A program made the position numbers and the translations under genes. 64,000 nucleotides of DNA from Platanthera guangdongensis (Eukaryota > Streptophyta > Magnoliopsida > Asparagales > Orchidaceae). The stretch is from positions 177,448,375-177,512,374 of the forward strand of contig CM077150.1 of assembly GCA_039583875.1 (NCBI GenBank). The letters run 5' to 3'. How positions within the stretch are numbered: position 1 is the first letter of the stretch; each line of letters begins with the position of its first letter. Positions 11,034-22,031 of the stretch are shown in pieces. Under the pieces are notes generated by a model that saw only the letters and a list, made by a program, of their open reading frames with translations, was not told the origin of the DNA and searched no databases.

Positions 11034-11316
11034 ATTTGATGAGTACGATTATGATAGGCTTTTTACTATCATAATTGTAATCATATCTACCATTTCCTGC
11101 CCCTTTTGGTGGTGATTTCATGATAATATCAAAGAAATTGTCGTATCATAGATAGAAGAGCATATTTAGAAATCTTCGGCAGTTCTTATAATAAACCATT
11201 TACTGAGTCTATTATTTTTCTATTGCAGGTAATGCCAACCAATGGACCTAAAAGTTTCGGAGCAAACAGAGGAGTTCACGGAGTCTACATGGCTGATGAC
11301 AGGACAAAAATTTGGT

Positions 11317-11625
11317 GCACACGGCCAGGCACACGGCCGTGTGCATACCCGTGTCCTATGCACCTGGAGCTGAAGAATTTGGGCGCAGACAGAGGAGCCT
11401 CACACGGGTATGGCACACGCCCGTGTGCATACCCGTGTCATCTTTGCACACGGCTGCCGACCAACCCGTGTCTGTGGAACACGGCCGCACACACGGCCGT
11501 GTCTATTCCCGTGTCATCTGACACGGCCCACTACCAGACACGCCTTTTCGTGGGAAACTGCCCAGGAACCGTCTAGGAACCGTCCACACGGCCTGGCACA
11601 CGGCCGTGTGCGACCCCGTGTCCGA
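11317..11625. repeat. Palindrome cluster CACGGCCGTG / ACACGCCCGTGT in LTR of H
   Basis: About a dozen copies of CACGGCCGTG, ACACGCCCGTGT or close variants are scattered over 300 bp, immediately upstream of the TATA-like box. It has the same grammar as the cluster at 7483-7990, but the intervening sequence is not the same, so it is not a simple copy. Confidence 0.9.
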
Positions 11626-11641
11626 CCTGTTTGCAAGGGAA

Positions 11642-11649
11642 CTATAAAT
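11642..11649 (+). promoter_or_regulatory. LTR TATA-like box (element H)
   Basis: CTATAAAT lies 17 bp after the last palindrome of the cluster. Confidence 0.5.
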
Positions 11650-13613
11650 TTCCTGTAGAAAAATTTACTGAGGACTTTTGGATCATTTCTGCATTGGAGA
11701 ACTGCTGGAGGCCGAAGGGGAGCATTCAAGACAAGGAGGATTGAAGGGTATTCTTATGTATTTTTTATTCAATCATTAATCCCTTGAATCCTTCCTTTCT
11801 CTTGATGATCCATCTTCAATTTATGTTTTAATTTGCATGAATTTTGCTTTGAACATTTTAGTAATCATGTATCACCTTGTTCATGTTATATTTGTAGCAT
11901 TTTATTTGTGTTTATGCAATCAAACAAAGAGTTTAATCATCCCTTTGAATTGCTTATTTGTTTTACATAATTTGCAATTGGCTAGATTGAGAAATTGGTT
12001 ATTTGCAATGAATTTAGTATGTTCATATTGTGATGATAATTCACTTTGTATTTCAAACTCTATGATCGAGAGATATTTTGTTTGGAAAATTAGAACACGG
12101 ATAAAAGAATTCATGTTAATTTAGAAATAAAATCCATGAATTTATGTAGTAATAAAGGTATGTTGTTTAATGCGAACTTGAGTGTTGTGAATTGTTCGAG
12201 AGAAAATTTACTATCTTAGGTTTAGATTTGGAATTGCTCGAGAGAGAATTTTGATGAAAAATTAACCTTTACATTGCACAAATTTAACAGTATTTTCATA
12301 TCATGATTGCTTAGAATTGAACTAGTAAATGAAATTATCCATGTAATTATTTAAAAGCTTCATGTTCTATCGTTTTTATTTCTCCAATATTGAATTATCC
12401 AATTGGTCATAGTTAGGATAATGTAGTTTAAATATCACTTTTGTTTAGAGGTATGAAAATAAAGGGAGGGTGAGTACGAATAGTTGAAACGACCCTGTGG
12501 AATACGACACGAGATGTAGATTTCTCATATATTACGATTGATAGGTGCGCTTGCCTGAATGCTAATTCAATCTAGTTAAGTCCATCTACATAATTGTATT
12601 AGAATGTAGAATGAAATCACATTGAATTATTACTTGTTAGCAAGAAAAATCATCAGAGCATAATCAGCAAAATTTAGCAAACTGTGCCATAAACCACAAG
12701 AAAACAACTGAGCACAATACGGCTCGGAAGAGGGTGTATCATCAACATGATGTATGACTGCGTTGCAGGTCGGAGAGGGCGACGATCTCAAGCGCCCTAA
12801 GCCCAACTCTGGATCCTCAACTGTCTCATAATCGGTACTTTGGTCCACAAACATGGCCAAACTGGGCCAACCAGAACCCAACAGTCCAGGAAAGGAGAAA
12901 CTAAGCATACCCCCACTGTGATGATCCACAGAAAGAAGGGGCCTCCCGGTTGGGTGGTATGCTAACCACAACCAACACTCATACCCCAACATCACCATCT
13001 CAAAAATCAGCACAACACATAAGTATTACAACACTAAATCGAAGACCACGATCTATAATCGACCTAAACTAAGCGCAACGCATCCTATGCTCAACGACGT
13101 CGAAAAATTTACCCTAAGCGTAAGCCTAAAAAGTTTTAACATCTTATACTCTGAAAGAAACAAAAACATTAATATAAGATGAAAGTCTTACCATAAGAAC
13201 TTAAGGAAAAGGAGAGGAAAGGAGACACTTGCCTTGACTTTACCAGAGAAATCCTCCAAATCACACCTCGTCACAGATCGAGATTAAGGGAGACGAGAGA
13301 AGCCAAAATCTGCACAAGAGTGGACGAAATAGAAGTTAGGGCCAAAAAATCCTAACGAGAAATCTCAAGAAATGGGAAGAAAATTACCATGGTGACGTAG
13401 ATCTCGCCGAGAGCTTTTCAAATCTATGCTCGAATGAAGATTTTGAGCACCGGAACTCCGTCGGCGGTGACCGGAAGGTTCACGTAATCTCACGCTCCGC
13501 CCTCGCCATCCTCACTTTTTTTCAGTTCTGGTTCAGTTCAGCGAAGAATAAGAAGAAGAATTCCTAAATGAAGAGTGAGGTCGGTTCTAATTTTAAGTAT
13601 ATATATATATATA

Positions 13614-15325
13614 CGAGTGCCCGACACGGGGCTCCGCCCCTACTGCCAATCGCGACAGTACCCGGCCCGCTCCTACGGCCCCGCGCGACTGTACCCGGCC
13701 CGCCACAACGACCTCGCGCAACTGTACCCGGCCCTCCCCTACGGCCCGGCGCGTCTGTACTAGACCCGTCATTACGACCTCGCGCAACTGTACCCAGCCC
13801 GCCCCCAACGGACTTCGCCCGCCCACAACGATAATTTAAGAAAAAGATATGAATATAACTTTATAAATAACAAAATATAAAAGTATAATTATAAATGTAC
13901 ATATATATTGAATAATATATATAATTATTATTATATATAGTATATTTTTATGTAATAATGAATTATATTATACCTAAATTTATTTTTTTTATATATATAA
14001 ATACATAAAATATAACAATATAAGTATAAATTATTTGAACGATTATCACAGTTGTCTACGTGTCTCATTGGATTGAGTTGTTTCTCTTGTGCTTGAGGTC
14101 TTGAAATCGAAACCGATAGCTTCATTTAAATTTAAATATAATTTTAACAGCCAACCCCCCCAAATTTTTAAGAGTTATATGGGGAAGATTGTAATTTTAC
14201 ATAGGTTTAGGACACCCTAGTAGTAGGTTTAGGAGACCTACTAAAATTTGGAGGGATGAAATGATTTTATTGTGCTCGATCAGACGGTTGTTGAATTATG
14301 AACTCATGATCTGACGGTTTGTGCAATTTTAAACTCACGATATTCGCAGACCACTGTATTTCTTTATATATGGTAAATATATATACATATATATATCTTT
14401 ATTATATAAAACAATAGTGATATTTGGAAGCACACCACCAGCTAAATCAGAGTCGTCCGATCAAGTTCCTTCAAAAATAGGCCGTTAGATTCAATAGAGG
14501 AGGGCTGCCATTAAAAAAAACTCAAAAGCAGTTACTGTTCATATCAGGAAAATTCCCGATACCAGCGCTTCTGCCAAACCGTCCACTGCACCTCCTCTGT
14601 CGCCGGCAGGGAAGCCGCCGGCGGCCTGCCCGGCACCCACCGGCGGGTTTGCCGGCCTCCGGCGAACCCGCCGGGGGTTCTCCGGCGGCGAGCGGGCAGG
14701 GCCACCGCCGGCGGTGGCCCTGCCCGTGAGCTCCAGTTTTGGAGCTCACGGGCAGGGGCACCGCCGGCGGTGGCCCTGCCCGCTCGCCGCCGGAGAACCC
14801 CCGACGGGTTCGCCGGAGGCCGGCGAGCCCGCCGGTGGGCGCCGGGCAGCCCGCCGGCGGCTCCGCCGCTGGCGACAGAGAAGGCGGAGGCTGCCCGCTC
14901 GATTTTTCTTTTTTTTTTTCGATTTTCTTATTTTTTTATATTTAAATAATTTATATTATTAATAAATAATTAAATAATTATTTAGAAAATCAGAAAATTA
15001 AAATTTATTTTTTTATATTTAAATAATGTATATTATTAATAAATAATTATTGAAAAAAATCAGAAAATTAAAATTTTTAACTTTAAATTTTTAAAATTTT
15101 ATGCTGGGCTAGCGGGCGAAGCCCGCCGGGGGGGCGGGCGAAGCCCGCCGGAATGCCAAGCGGGCGAAGCCCGCTTGGTTGCGAAGCCCGCCGAGGGGGC
15201 GGACGAAGCCCGCCGGGGGGGCGAGCGAAGCCCGCCGGAATGCCAAGCGGGCGAAGCCCGCTTAGTTGTGGGTGAAGCCCGCAGCGATGCATCGAGAACG
15301 GGCGGAGCCCGTTCGAAGATGCTAG
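13614..15325. mobile_element. Insert I: putative non-autonomous DNA element in a (TA)n tract
   Basis: Flanked by (TA)n at 13598-13613 and 15326-15347. Both ends carry inverted GC-rich motifs: GGGGCTCCGCCCC near the left end and, inverted, CGGGCTCCGCCCG near the right end. The left subterminal part has about five repeats of a 33-38 bp unit (cgcgcaactgtacccggccc, 13650-13800). The right part repeats GCGGGCGAAGCCCGC (15110-15290). The middle is A/T-rich around a large hairpin. There is no coding capacity. The layout resembles the MITEs known to sit in (TA)n microsatellites (Micron type), but I cannot assign a family. Confidence 0.5.
14595..14880. repeat. Large GC-rich inverted repeat, 140-bp arms, 6-bp loop
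   Basis: Arms 14595-14734 and 14741-14880 are near-perfect reverse complements around the loop agtttt (inner ends gagctcc/ggagctc). Each arm also holds the smaller palindrome ACCGCCGGCGGT. The whole unit is over 75% GC within a strongly A/T-rich surrounding. Transcribed RNA would form a long hairpin. Confidence 0.93.
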
Positions 15326-15409
15326 TATATATATATATATATATATAGGTATTTATAAAAAGTTTTGTCTAAAAACGGACTATTTACGAGCGAGTGCGCG
15401 GAAAATGAA

Positions 15410-16262
15410 AATAGAGGTTAAAGATGGCTACAAATTTAAAAGTAGTCAACATGAAAGTTGTAGACCTCGTCGATACGAACAAATTTCGTGTTAACCATTT
15501 TTTGATTTGACGCCGTTTTGACTCTCAAAATAGCGCCCGAACGCAGATAGGAACGAACTACTCGAGTGGCAGCATGAACCACTCGAGTTCCAACATAATC
15601 TACTCGAGTAGCAGCATACCACTCGAGTTCCAGCATGTAGTACTCGAGTATTAGCATAATGTACTCGAGTAGCACCTCAACACTCGAGTTCCAGCAGGCA
15701 TTACTCGAGTAGCATCATATTTTACTCGAGTAGCAGCTCAACACTCGAGTTCCAGCAGAACAAATGAAATTAGGGGTTCAAAATGGCTTCAAATCAAAAA
15801 GTGCTCAAAAATGAAATTGTAGATCTCGTCGATACAAACAAATTTCATGTTAACCATTTGTTGATACGACGCCGTTTTGACCCTCAAAACGGCGTCCGAA
15901 CGCAGACAGGAACGGACTACTCGAGTGGCAGCATGAACCACTCGAGTTCCAACATAATCTACTCGAGTAGCAGCATACCACTCGAGTTCCAGCATGTAGT
16001 ACTCGAGTAATAGCATTTTTACTCTAGTAGCACCACAACACTGGAGTTCCAGCATGCATTACACGAGTAGAAACATATTTTACTCGAGTAGCAGCTCAAC
16101 ACTCGAGTTCCAGCAGAAACAATGAAATTAGGGGCTCAAAATGGCTTCCAATCGAAAAGTGGTCAACAAAAAAGTTCTAGATCTCGTCGATACGAACAAA
16201 TTTAATGTCAAACATTTTTTTGATTCGATGTCGTTTTGACCCTCAAACCGGCGTCCGAGCAA
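15410..16262. repeat. 358-bp tandem units with ACTCGAGT palindromes (LTR G)
   Basis: The anchor agatctcgtcgatac recurs at about 15463, 15822 and 16180, giving a period of about 358 bp and roughly 2.3 units. The second half of each of the first two units carries eight to ten ACTCGAGT palindromes or close variants (15568-16110) spaced 12-25 bp apart. In LTR orientation they lie upstream of a TATA-like sequence (15360-15351). Confidence 0.88.
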
Positions 16263-16601
16263 AATTTGAAACGGGCTAATCGAGAAGAACCATAGCTACT
16301 CGAGAAGACTCAGAACGGAAGCACAAACGCGCGCCGAATTAAACGAAACTCACACTGAAGGCGAACACTAGCGCTACGAATTTAATGACGAAGTCAAAAC
16401 CACAAAACTTAACTTATCAACTCGAAAACTTTTAGTTTCGACGAAAATCCCAAAAATCTGGTCAATCAGACCTAACGGACGTGAAAACACACTAACGGTG
16501 CAGCGCCGACAACATGGCGTAAAAAGAGTAACGCTCTGACATCATAAATATGACGATATCAAATCAAATAAAATCATCGAAAAAAAATCGGGGGCGTTAC
16601 A

Positions 16602-17668
16602 CCCGCAGCAACCTCTAGCGCAAGATTCTGTCGCGGTTCAAGCCGTACCTGTTATTCCTGCTCCTTTGGTACCCCCAGTGACGCTACCACCGGAGATGAA
16701 ACTTATATTACATTTACAGCGATTGAGACCTCCCACTTATGACTTGAGTGCCTACTTTATGGTTTTGGACGATTGAATCATCACTATGGATGAGATGTTC
16801 ACATATTCGAGGATTGCTGAAGCCCAAAAGGTAATGATTGCGGCCTACCAGCTGAAAGGCCTGACAAAGACTTGGTGGATTCGAGAAAAGGAAGGTTTGA
16901 AGGAAGGATCCTCATGGGAGTCCTTCAAGAAGATGCTGCTTAAGAAGTTCTTACCCTCGGTCGAGCAGGACCGTTTGATGAACAATTTCCTGCATTTGAA
17001 GCAGAGACAGCTCACGGTGAGCGATTATGAGATTGAGTTTTATAAGTTGAGGAGATTTGCTCCTGATTTGGCAACATCGGAGGCAGGGAGAGTGAAGCAT
17101 ATTCTCAGAGGATTAAGAAGCGATGTCCAGCAATTGGCATGCTCTTATAGAGCTGAAATTTATGCTGAGAAAGTGGAAGTCGCTCTGAAGGTTGAGGCGA
17201 TCGAAAATGCCAAGAATCGAGGTATTGCGACAAGGAAAGAGAAGAGGAAAGATGATGAGGTTGGAAGCTCTAGGACATCTGACCCTTCTTCGAAGAAGAA
17301 AAGTAAGGAAGTATGTAGCTTCTGTGGTCGACCTGGCCAACCCTTCGAAAGGTGTTTTAAGAGGGCTGCCACCCTGAAGCAGCAGCGAGTGCTCGGCATC
17401 CAAGGTGCACCCAAGGGTGATCTAGTCTGCCCGATCTGTGCAAAGAAGGGTCATGACGCCAGTTGTTGCTAGTCGAAGGATAAGACTTGCTTCTAGTGCG
17501 GGCAGAAGGGGCACCTGAAGTCTTCTTGCCCCCAAGCTCAAACTCTACTGCAGCCTGCCCCGCTTCGGGCTCTGCCGCTGCCGCCGCCGCCAAACCAGGA
17601 TAAATGGAAAGGAAAGCTAAATGTTGTGACCAGAGAGGAAGCTCGGACCTATACCCAAGTGATTTCAA
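16602..17668 (+). pseudogene. chromovirus gag, several stop codons
   Basis: The long open part is 16786-17472. It has the Retrotrans_gag core (LKGLTKTWWIREKEG; WESFKKMLLKKFLP; YEIEFYKLRRFAPDL) followed by cysteine knuckles. A final knuckle reads C-F-stop-C-G-Q-K-G-H, the stop (TAG, about 17494) standing where a tryptophan codon would fit. A further in-frame TAG ends the long ORF at 17472. The 5' end is cut at the junction with LTR G. The product would be the capsid and nucleocapsid protein, and it is not functional here. Confidence 0.82.
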
Positions 17669-17689
17669 GTTAGACCCTAGTTTGATTTT

Positions 17690-18347
17690 TTTTCTTTATC
17701 CTCTTTAATTGCCCTAGTTTTCGTTCGTTTAGTAATGTATGCTACAGTTTTAGGGGAGTTTAAGGTGCGGAATATGTGGGCACGCGTTCTTTTCGATTCA
17801 GGTTCCACCCATTCCTTTGTGGCGCGGAGGTTCGTAGATAAACATCGTTTGAACGTGGATCAGTTAGGATAATCCTTCAACGTCAAGCTTTCCTCCGGTG
17901 AATCGGTAATATATAATTAAGGAGTTCTGAAATGCCCTATTTATCGAGGTGATTTCCTAGCCTTTGCGGATCTGATGGTGTTAGATCTGACAAACTTTGA
18001 TGTGATTTTGGGCATGGACTGGCTGTCCAAGTATGATGCGTCATCCAGTGCAAGGCAAAGCGACTGGATTTCAGGATGGATAATCGCTAACCTATGAGTG
18101 TCTATGGTTTTCAGGATAGGGTTTCCCCTATCATTTCTGCGGTATGTGCTTGTCGTGCTATCGAGTCTGGTTGTGAGGCATTTTTGGTTTCTATTTCTGC
18201 TTTGGAAACAGCTTTTGTTACACCACGTCATGAGGATGTCTCGGTGGTGCAAGAGTTTCCAGATGTTTTTCCTGATTGTCTTCCAGGACTTCCTTCGGTG
18301 AGGGAGATAGAGTTTGTGATAAACCTCAGCCAGGTACTCGTCCTATT
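17690..18347 (+). pseudogene. chromovirus protease and start of RT, cut by element B
   Basis: It contains the aspartic protease motif LFDSGSTHSFVA (about 17790) and NFDVILGMDWLSKYD (about 17995), then the linker to RT (VVQEFPDVFPDCLPGLP, about 18245). Stops interrupt it (for example near 17870 and 17918). The coding line ends in GTRPI at the insertion point of element B and continues at 30806. Confidence 0.82.
18343..18347 (+). other. Target-site duplication of element B, left copy (CTATT)
   Basis: CTATT stands directly before the TG of the 5' LTR and again at 30801-30805 directly after the CA of the 3' LTR. Confidence 0.93.
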
Positions 18348-18544
18348 TGTTGGAACCCCTGATTTGAATTTGGGCTAAGGTTCACTATTAGGATGTTTGA
18401 CCCACCTTGTATAGCCATGGTGAAGTCTGCCAGTCCTAGAGTTTAGGCTAGTAATTAGAATAAACCTTCATGGACCAGCATGTAGTGGACTTCAGGAGAC
18501 TCAAGACTTAGAAGAATTCAGAGTTCAGAATTATTAGTTCGAAG

Positions 18545-18805
18545 TTCTTCGAACTCAGCTCGACGATCGTCGATCGCAGATCGACGAACCCAGAGTTCTT
18601 TCTCTGAGTTGAGCTCGACGATATTCGAGCTCAGGTCGACGATTTCTTCCTCAAGACAGATTCTCTGATCGACGAACTTGGAGCTCAGAATTAACAAGAT
18701 ATTTCCAGATTGAGGTTCGCTGAGCTCAGGTCGACGAAGGGGATTTCTCAGCTTGATGAACTTGGAGTCCCGGTCGACGAAATCTTCCCTGAGGTCGACG
18801 AAATC
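18545..18805. repeat. TCGA-core palindrome cluster in U3 of element B
   Basis: Repeated half-sites CGTCGA/TCGACG and GAGCTC words, including a stretch with GCTCGACGATCGTCGATCG near 18559. The cluster lies 280-540 bp upstream of the TATA box. The 3' LTR carries the matching cluster at about 29515-29790. Confidence 0.88.
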
Positions 18806-19084
18806 TATTCAGAGACTAAATGTTAAGTTTTCCTTATCTATCCCTCTCTTTATTCCATCCTAAGTCAATAATTCTCTGATTAATTAATGCTTATATTCTC
18901 TAAGAATATAGCCGTTGAAGGCAGCATTAATTATGGATTTCATCATAGTTAATTACTTGACTTATTCAAGGGACAGTGGGGGAAATACAATTAAAGACTA
19001 TATTCCAGCTGTTTCAATTCCCAGAATTGAATCAATAATTACTACTTATAATTCAAAATTCAAAAGCAGAATGAGATAACAAGA

Positions 19085-19092
19085 TATAAAAG
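19085..19092 (+). promoter_or_regulatory. LTR TATA box (element B, 5' LTR)
   Basis: TATAAAAG within agaTATAAAAGagag, conserved in the 3' LTR at 30071-30078. Confidence 0.65.
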
Positions 19093-19817
19093 AGAGATTC
19101 CTTTTCAGACGGTGAAGAACAAGAGATACTGAGAAACAAGATAGAAAAATTCGGAACAAATTCATTCTGTCTTCATCATCAACATATCTTCTTCAAAGCT
19201 TTCAAGAGACAATCAAAGAACAATAAGTCTGAAAGCCTGTTGGAGATGAACAACAAATCTAAAGACCTACACCATGAGAAAAGCTCCAATCTTCCTGAAC
19301 ATTTCAACATCTCAAGGGGAGCTTTGACATCAGCAATCCACTGAAGTCTTCTCTGTTGCTTAGAGAAAGAGAAGTCAACATCACCTTCTTAACCTCCTAT
19401 ACAAAGGGTTTATTAACTCCCTTTAAAATTTTTTGTTGGTTTTTGGGCACCTGATCAAAAGCCTAAAGGGTTGTTAGATCTCCATGCAAATAGATCTTGT
19501 GGTGACAGGGCACCTGAGCAAAAACCTATGGTGGCAGTCACCTGATCAAAAAACTGCTAGTGGATTCCTACCAGGGTGGTAGAAGAGTGTATGTACCCAG
19601 ATTTGGGGAACCACTATAAATTCTCGTGTTGTCTGTGTGTTCATTCTTCTTTTTTTTGCTGTGCTGTGGTTGTGTAGTTTAACTTTGTCCTTATTTCATT
19701 CTATACTCTACTATTATCACTAATTCTCTAATAAATTATAAAAACAACCAAAAGATTTTAAATCACTCTATTCATCCCCCCTCTAGAGTATATTAGATCT
19801 ATCCCCTATCTTTCAAT

Positions 19818-19829
19818 TGGTATCAGAGG
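19818..19829 (+). other. Primer-binding site, tRNA-iMet type (element B)
   Basis: TGGTATCAGAGG, two bases after the 5' LTR. Confidence 0.9.
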
Positions 19830-19912
19830 AAGGCCTTTTTGGTTGTACAAGGTAACACTTGAACCAACAGATCCTTCTAAGATCTAATTTTCTCTAGCAT
19901 ATTACTTATACC

Positions 19913-22016
19913 ATGATACATAATTAGGACTATGCAAGCACCAGACCTCCAGTTTGCAACTTGAACAAGTTTGCTATCTGGAAGGCAAGAATTAAATTAT
20001 ATATGAACTCCATTGATGAAGATATTTTTAATTCTATCTTGATAGGTCCACTAGCTCCAGTGGCTACATCTACTGCAACTTCGAGCACTCATGTTGTTCC
20101 ACCACCTGACTGGATAGATGCAGAGAAGAAGGCCAAGATAGCTGATGCCAAGGCCATGAACATTCTGGCTCAGACAATGTCAGATGACATTTTCCAGAAA
20201 GTGGCAGAGTGCACCTCAGCTAAAACCATTTGGGATTCCCTAAACTAGATGGTTGCTGGATCTGCATATGAGAGAAAAGACAGGAGATCTAATCTCAACT
20301 CCCAGTATGAGAACTTCAAGAAAGAAGAATCTGAGATAGTGGGAGATATGTATAATAGACTTAGCTCCATTGTCAATGAGCTAAAAACCTTGGACAAGGA
20401 CATAACCCTGACTGAGATCGATGACAAGATTCTCATGTGCTTCCCCAGCTCATGGACTCCAGGATCTGGCTAATCAAGGAGGCCAGAAGCCTGAATGAGA
20501 TCACTACTGAGTCTCTATTGGGAAAACTCAAATCTTATAAGCAGTTGATGAATACCAGAGAAGCTGCTGAGCAGAAAACCTCCACACTAGGGAGAAAAGA
20601 GCCAAGCATTGCCTTCAAAGCAGTTGAAGGATCAGAAGCTCCACCTGCTAATGATGAGCTTATAGCTCTTCTGGCAAGAAGATTCTACAAGATAACAAGA
20701 AAGGATTTCAGAAGAAAATCATCCAGACAGGATGACAAACAAAATATGAAAAAACACCTACTAAAGAGATTGTGTGTTTTGGATGCAGGAAACCTAGTCA
20801 TATCATTTCAGAGTGTACAGAGAATAAGAATAAGGAGAAAAGAAGAGAAGAGGAATCTAGAAGGAATTACAACAAGCCTTCCTCCAGCAAGTACAAAAGA
20901 AAGGACAAGGGCTTTATTGCTGAAACCTGAAGTGATTCAGAAGAAGAATCCTCATCTTCCAGCTCAAGTGAAGAAGAAAAGGAAGCAAAAGCAAGAGAAG
21001 TTTGCTTGATCCATCAATGCATCAAGTAGCCTTTTTAAAGATGAACAATCTGAAAAAGAATCAGAATCTGAAGAGGATCAGCTAATCTCTTCATTTGATT
21101 TTAATTCAGATAGCTTTAGAACTGAATTCAAACTATTATGTAAAGATTTGATTAATTCAGAAAAGGAAATTAAAATACTCAGAGATAAGATAACTGAACA
21201 AGATAATCTTCTATCTGAAAACATCAAATTAAAGGATGAACTAACTATTGCAACTGAACAAATCATGTCACTAAAATCTGAATTAGCTGAGGCTAGACAA
21301 CTTGAAGAATCCCTAAATGGGAGAAACATCAAGTTGATGAACATCACAAGCACAGTAAATGCCAGACTTAATGGCAAGCTGGGCTTAAGTGCTTCATCAA
21401 GACAATCTCCAGTAATTCAGAAAAACATTCTGTCAACTCCTATAAAATTCATAAGAGAAAAGGGTAAAGAAAAGCTAAATAAAAATAATCAATTAACTGA
21501 AGTCACTCAGAAGACCAAGAAAAAAAGAAATAAAAATAAGAAATCTTATAAAAATTATGTTCAACAGTTTTCGTCGAACTCAGATCGATGAAATGGTTAC
21601 CGTTCGTCGAACTCCAATCGACAAACTCTGAACGTAGAATTCTGTTATAATTATTCGTCGAACTACGATCAACAAAACCAATACAGTTCTTTGAACTGTG
21701 ATCGATGATATTGGGGCACAAAAAATGAATACCTTCATTCTCTAAGCGGAGTTCGACGAACTCATCTCTTTTCGTCGAACGCAGATCGACGAACTTATCA
21801 AGATTTGTCGATCCCAGTTCAACTTAACATAAACTCATATTTTCCTAAAACTTATAATCAACCAAGATCTTTCATTAATAAATTTAATCAGTGGATAATT
21901 CCACCAAAAAATTTCATTCCTTAGGATATAAGAACCAACCTGAATATTTCTATATTTCTAGTTTTAATTATGAAAAGAAATAAGGACCCAAGGTAACCTG
22001 GGTCAAGAATATCTAA
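19913..22016 (+). pseudogene. Sirevirus gag, multiply broken
   Basis: Aligned by eye with the intact gag at 55894, the start codon is present but codon 5 is a stop (ATG ATA CAT AAT TAG). Further defects are a TAG near 20246, a frame change near 20440 and another near 20740. The zinc knuckle CFGCRKPSHIISEC (about 20775-20820) survives in another frame. The C-terminal part holds degraded CGTCGA/TCGACG palindromes (21565-21830). The gene ends GPKVTWVKNI-stop, 15 bases before the pol sequence resumes at a GCAG/GTGAA junction. Confidence 0.85.
21565..21830. repeat. TCGA palindrome cluster at the 3' end of gag (element B)
   Basis: Repeated TTCGTCGAACTC...GATCGA(T/C)GAA half-site pairs inside the gag tail, at the same relative position as the cluster in the intact gag of element C (57530-57765). 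Confidence 0.83.
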
Positions 22017-22031
22017 TATGTTTAAATGCAG

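Larger units (their letters stand above)
9389..11036 (+). other. Non-coding region between third ORF and 3' LTR (element H)
   Basis: This is about 1.65 kb of A/T-rich sequence without a convincing ORF. It contains two polypurine-tract-like copies of AGTCTGGGGGT (9620-9630 and 10490-10500) besides the one next to the LTR, and a tandem duplication at 10275-10414. Long non-coding 3' regions are usual for the Athila branch. Confidence 0.7.
5220..12634 (+). mobile_element. Element H: Athila-like Ty3/gypsy retrotransposon, 3' part
   Basis: Order on the plus strand: end of RT, RNase H, integrase (RT before integrase, so gypsy), a palindrome-rich spacer with a TATA box, a third ORF of the ATHILA ORF-1 type, 1.6 kb of non-coding sequence, polypurine tract and 3' LTR. 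The 5' half is missing from the window, because element A is inserted in the RT region at 5219/5220. The right end of the LTR is not certain. Confidence 0.78.
11037..12634 (+). repeat. 3' LTR of element H
   Basis: It begins TGATGAGTACGATTATG just after the polypurine tract. It contains a CACGGCCGTG palindrome cluster (11317-11625), a TATA-like box (11642), then 1 kb of A/T-rich R/U5 sequence with a segment near 12489 (cgaccctgtggaatacgac) like other gypsy LTR tails. The 3' end is placed where sequence of element G begins. No second LTR is available to confirm it. Confidence 0.6.
12635..16601 (-). repeat. Element G: chromovirus-type LTR in minus orientation, containing insert I
   Basis: On the minus strand it starts TGTAACGCCCCCGATTTT at 16601, the same start as the 3' LTR of D at 33634. 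The likeness returns after the promoter: the segment near 13490-13450 (gtgaaccttccggtcaccgccg) matches D at 34950-34980. It ends at a plausible ...GCTAACA at 12635. About 1.7 kb of it (13614-15325) is a foreign insert. No PBS is found on its left, no polypurine tract on its right, and I find no matching target duplication. It is therefore a solo or rearranged LTR. Confidence 0.6.
18348..19815 (+). repeat. 5' LTR of element B
   Basis: It runs from TGTTGGAACC to ATCTTTCA, 1468 bp. It contains a CGTCGA/TCGACG palindrome cluster (18545-18805) and a TATA box TATAAAAG (19085-19092). It is clearly homologous to the 3' copy (1487 bp), with small indels and many substitutions. Confidence 0.93.

Noticed and set aside
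12630..13013. 127-codon minus-strand frame as a host gene fragment
   Set aside because: It falls in the R/U5 part of LTR G. No domain is recognisable and composition is as in neighbouring LTR sequence.
20437..21009. Separate 190-codon gene
   Set aside because: It is a frame-shifted piece of the broken gag of element B, overlapping the true zinc-knuckle frame.
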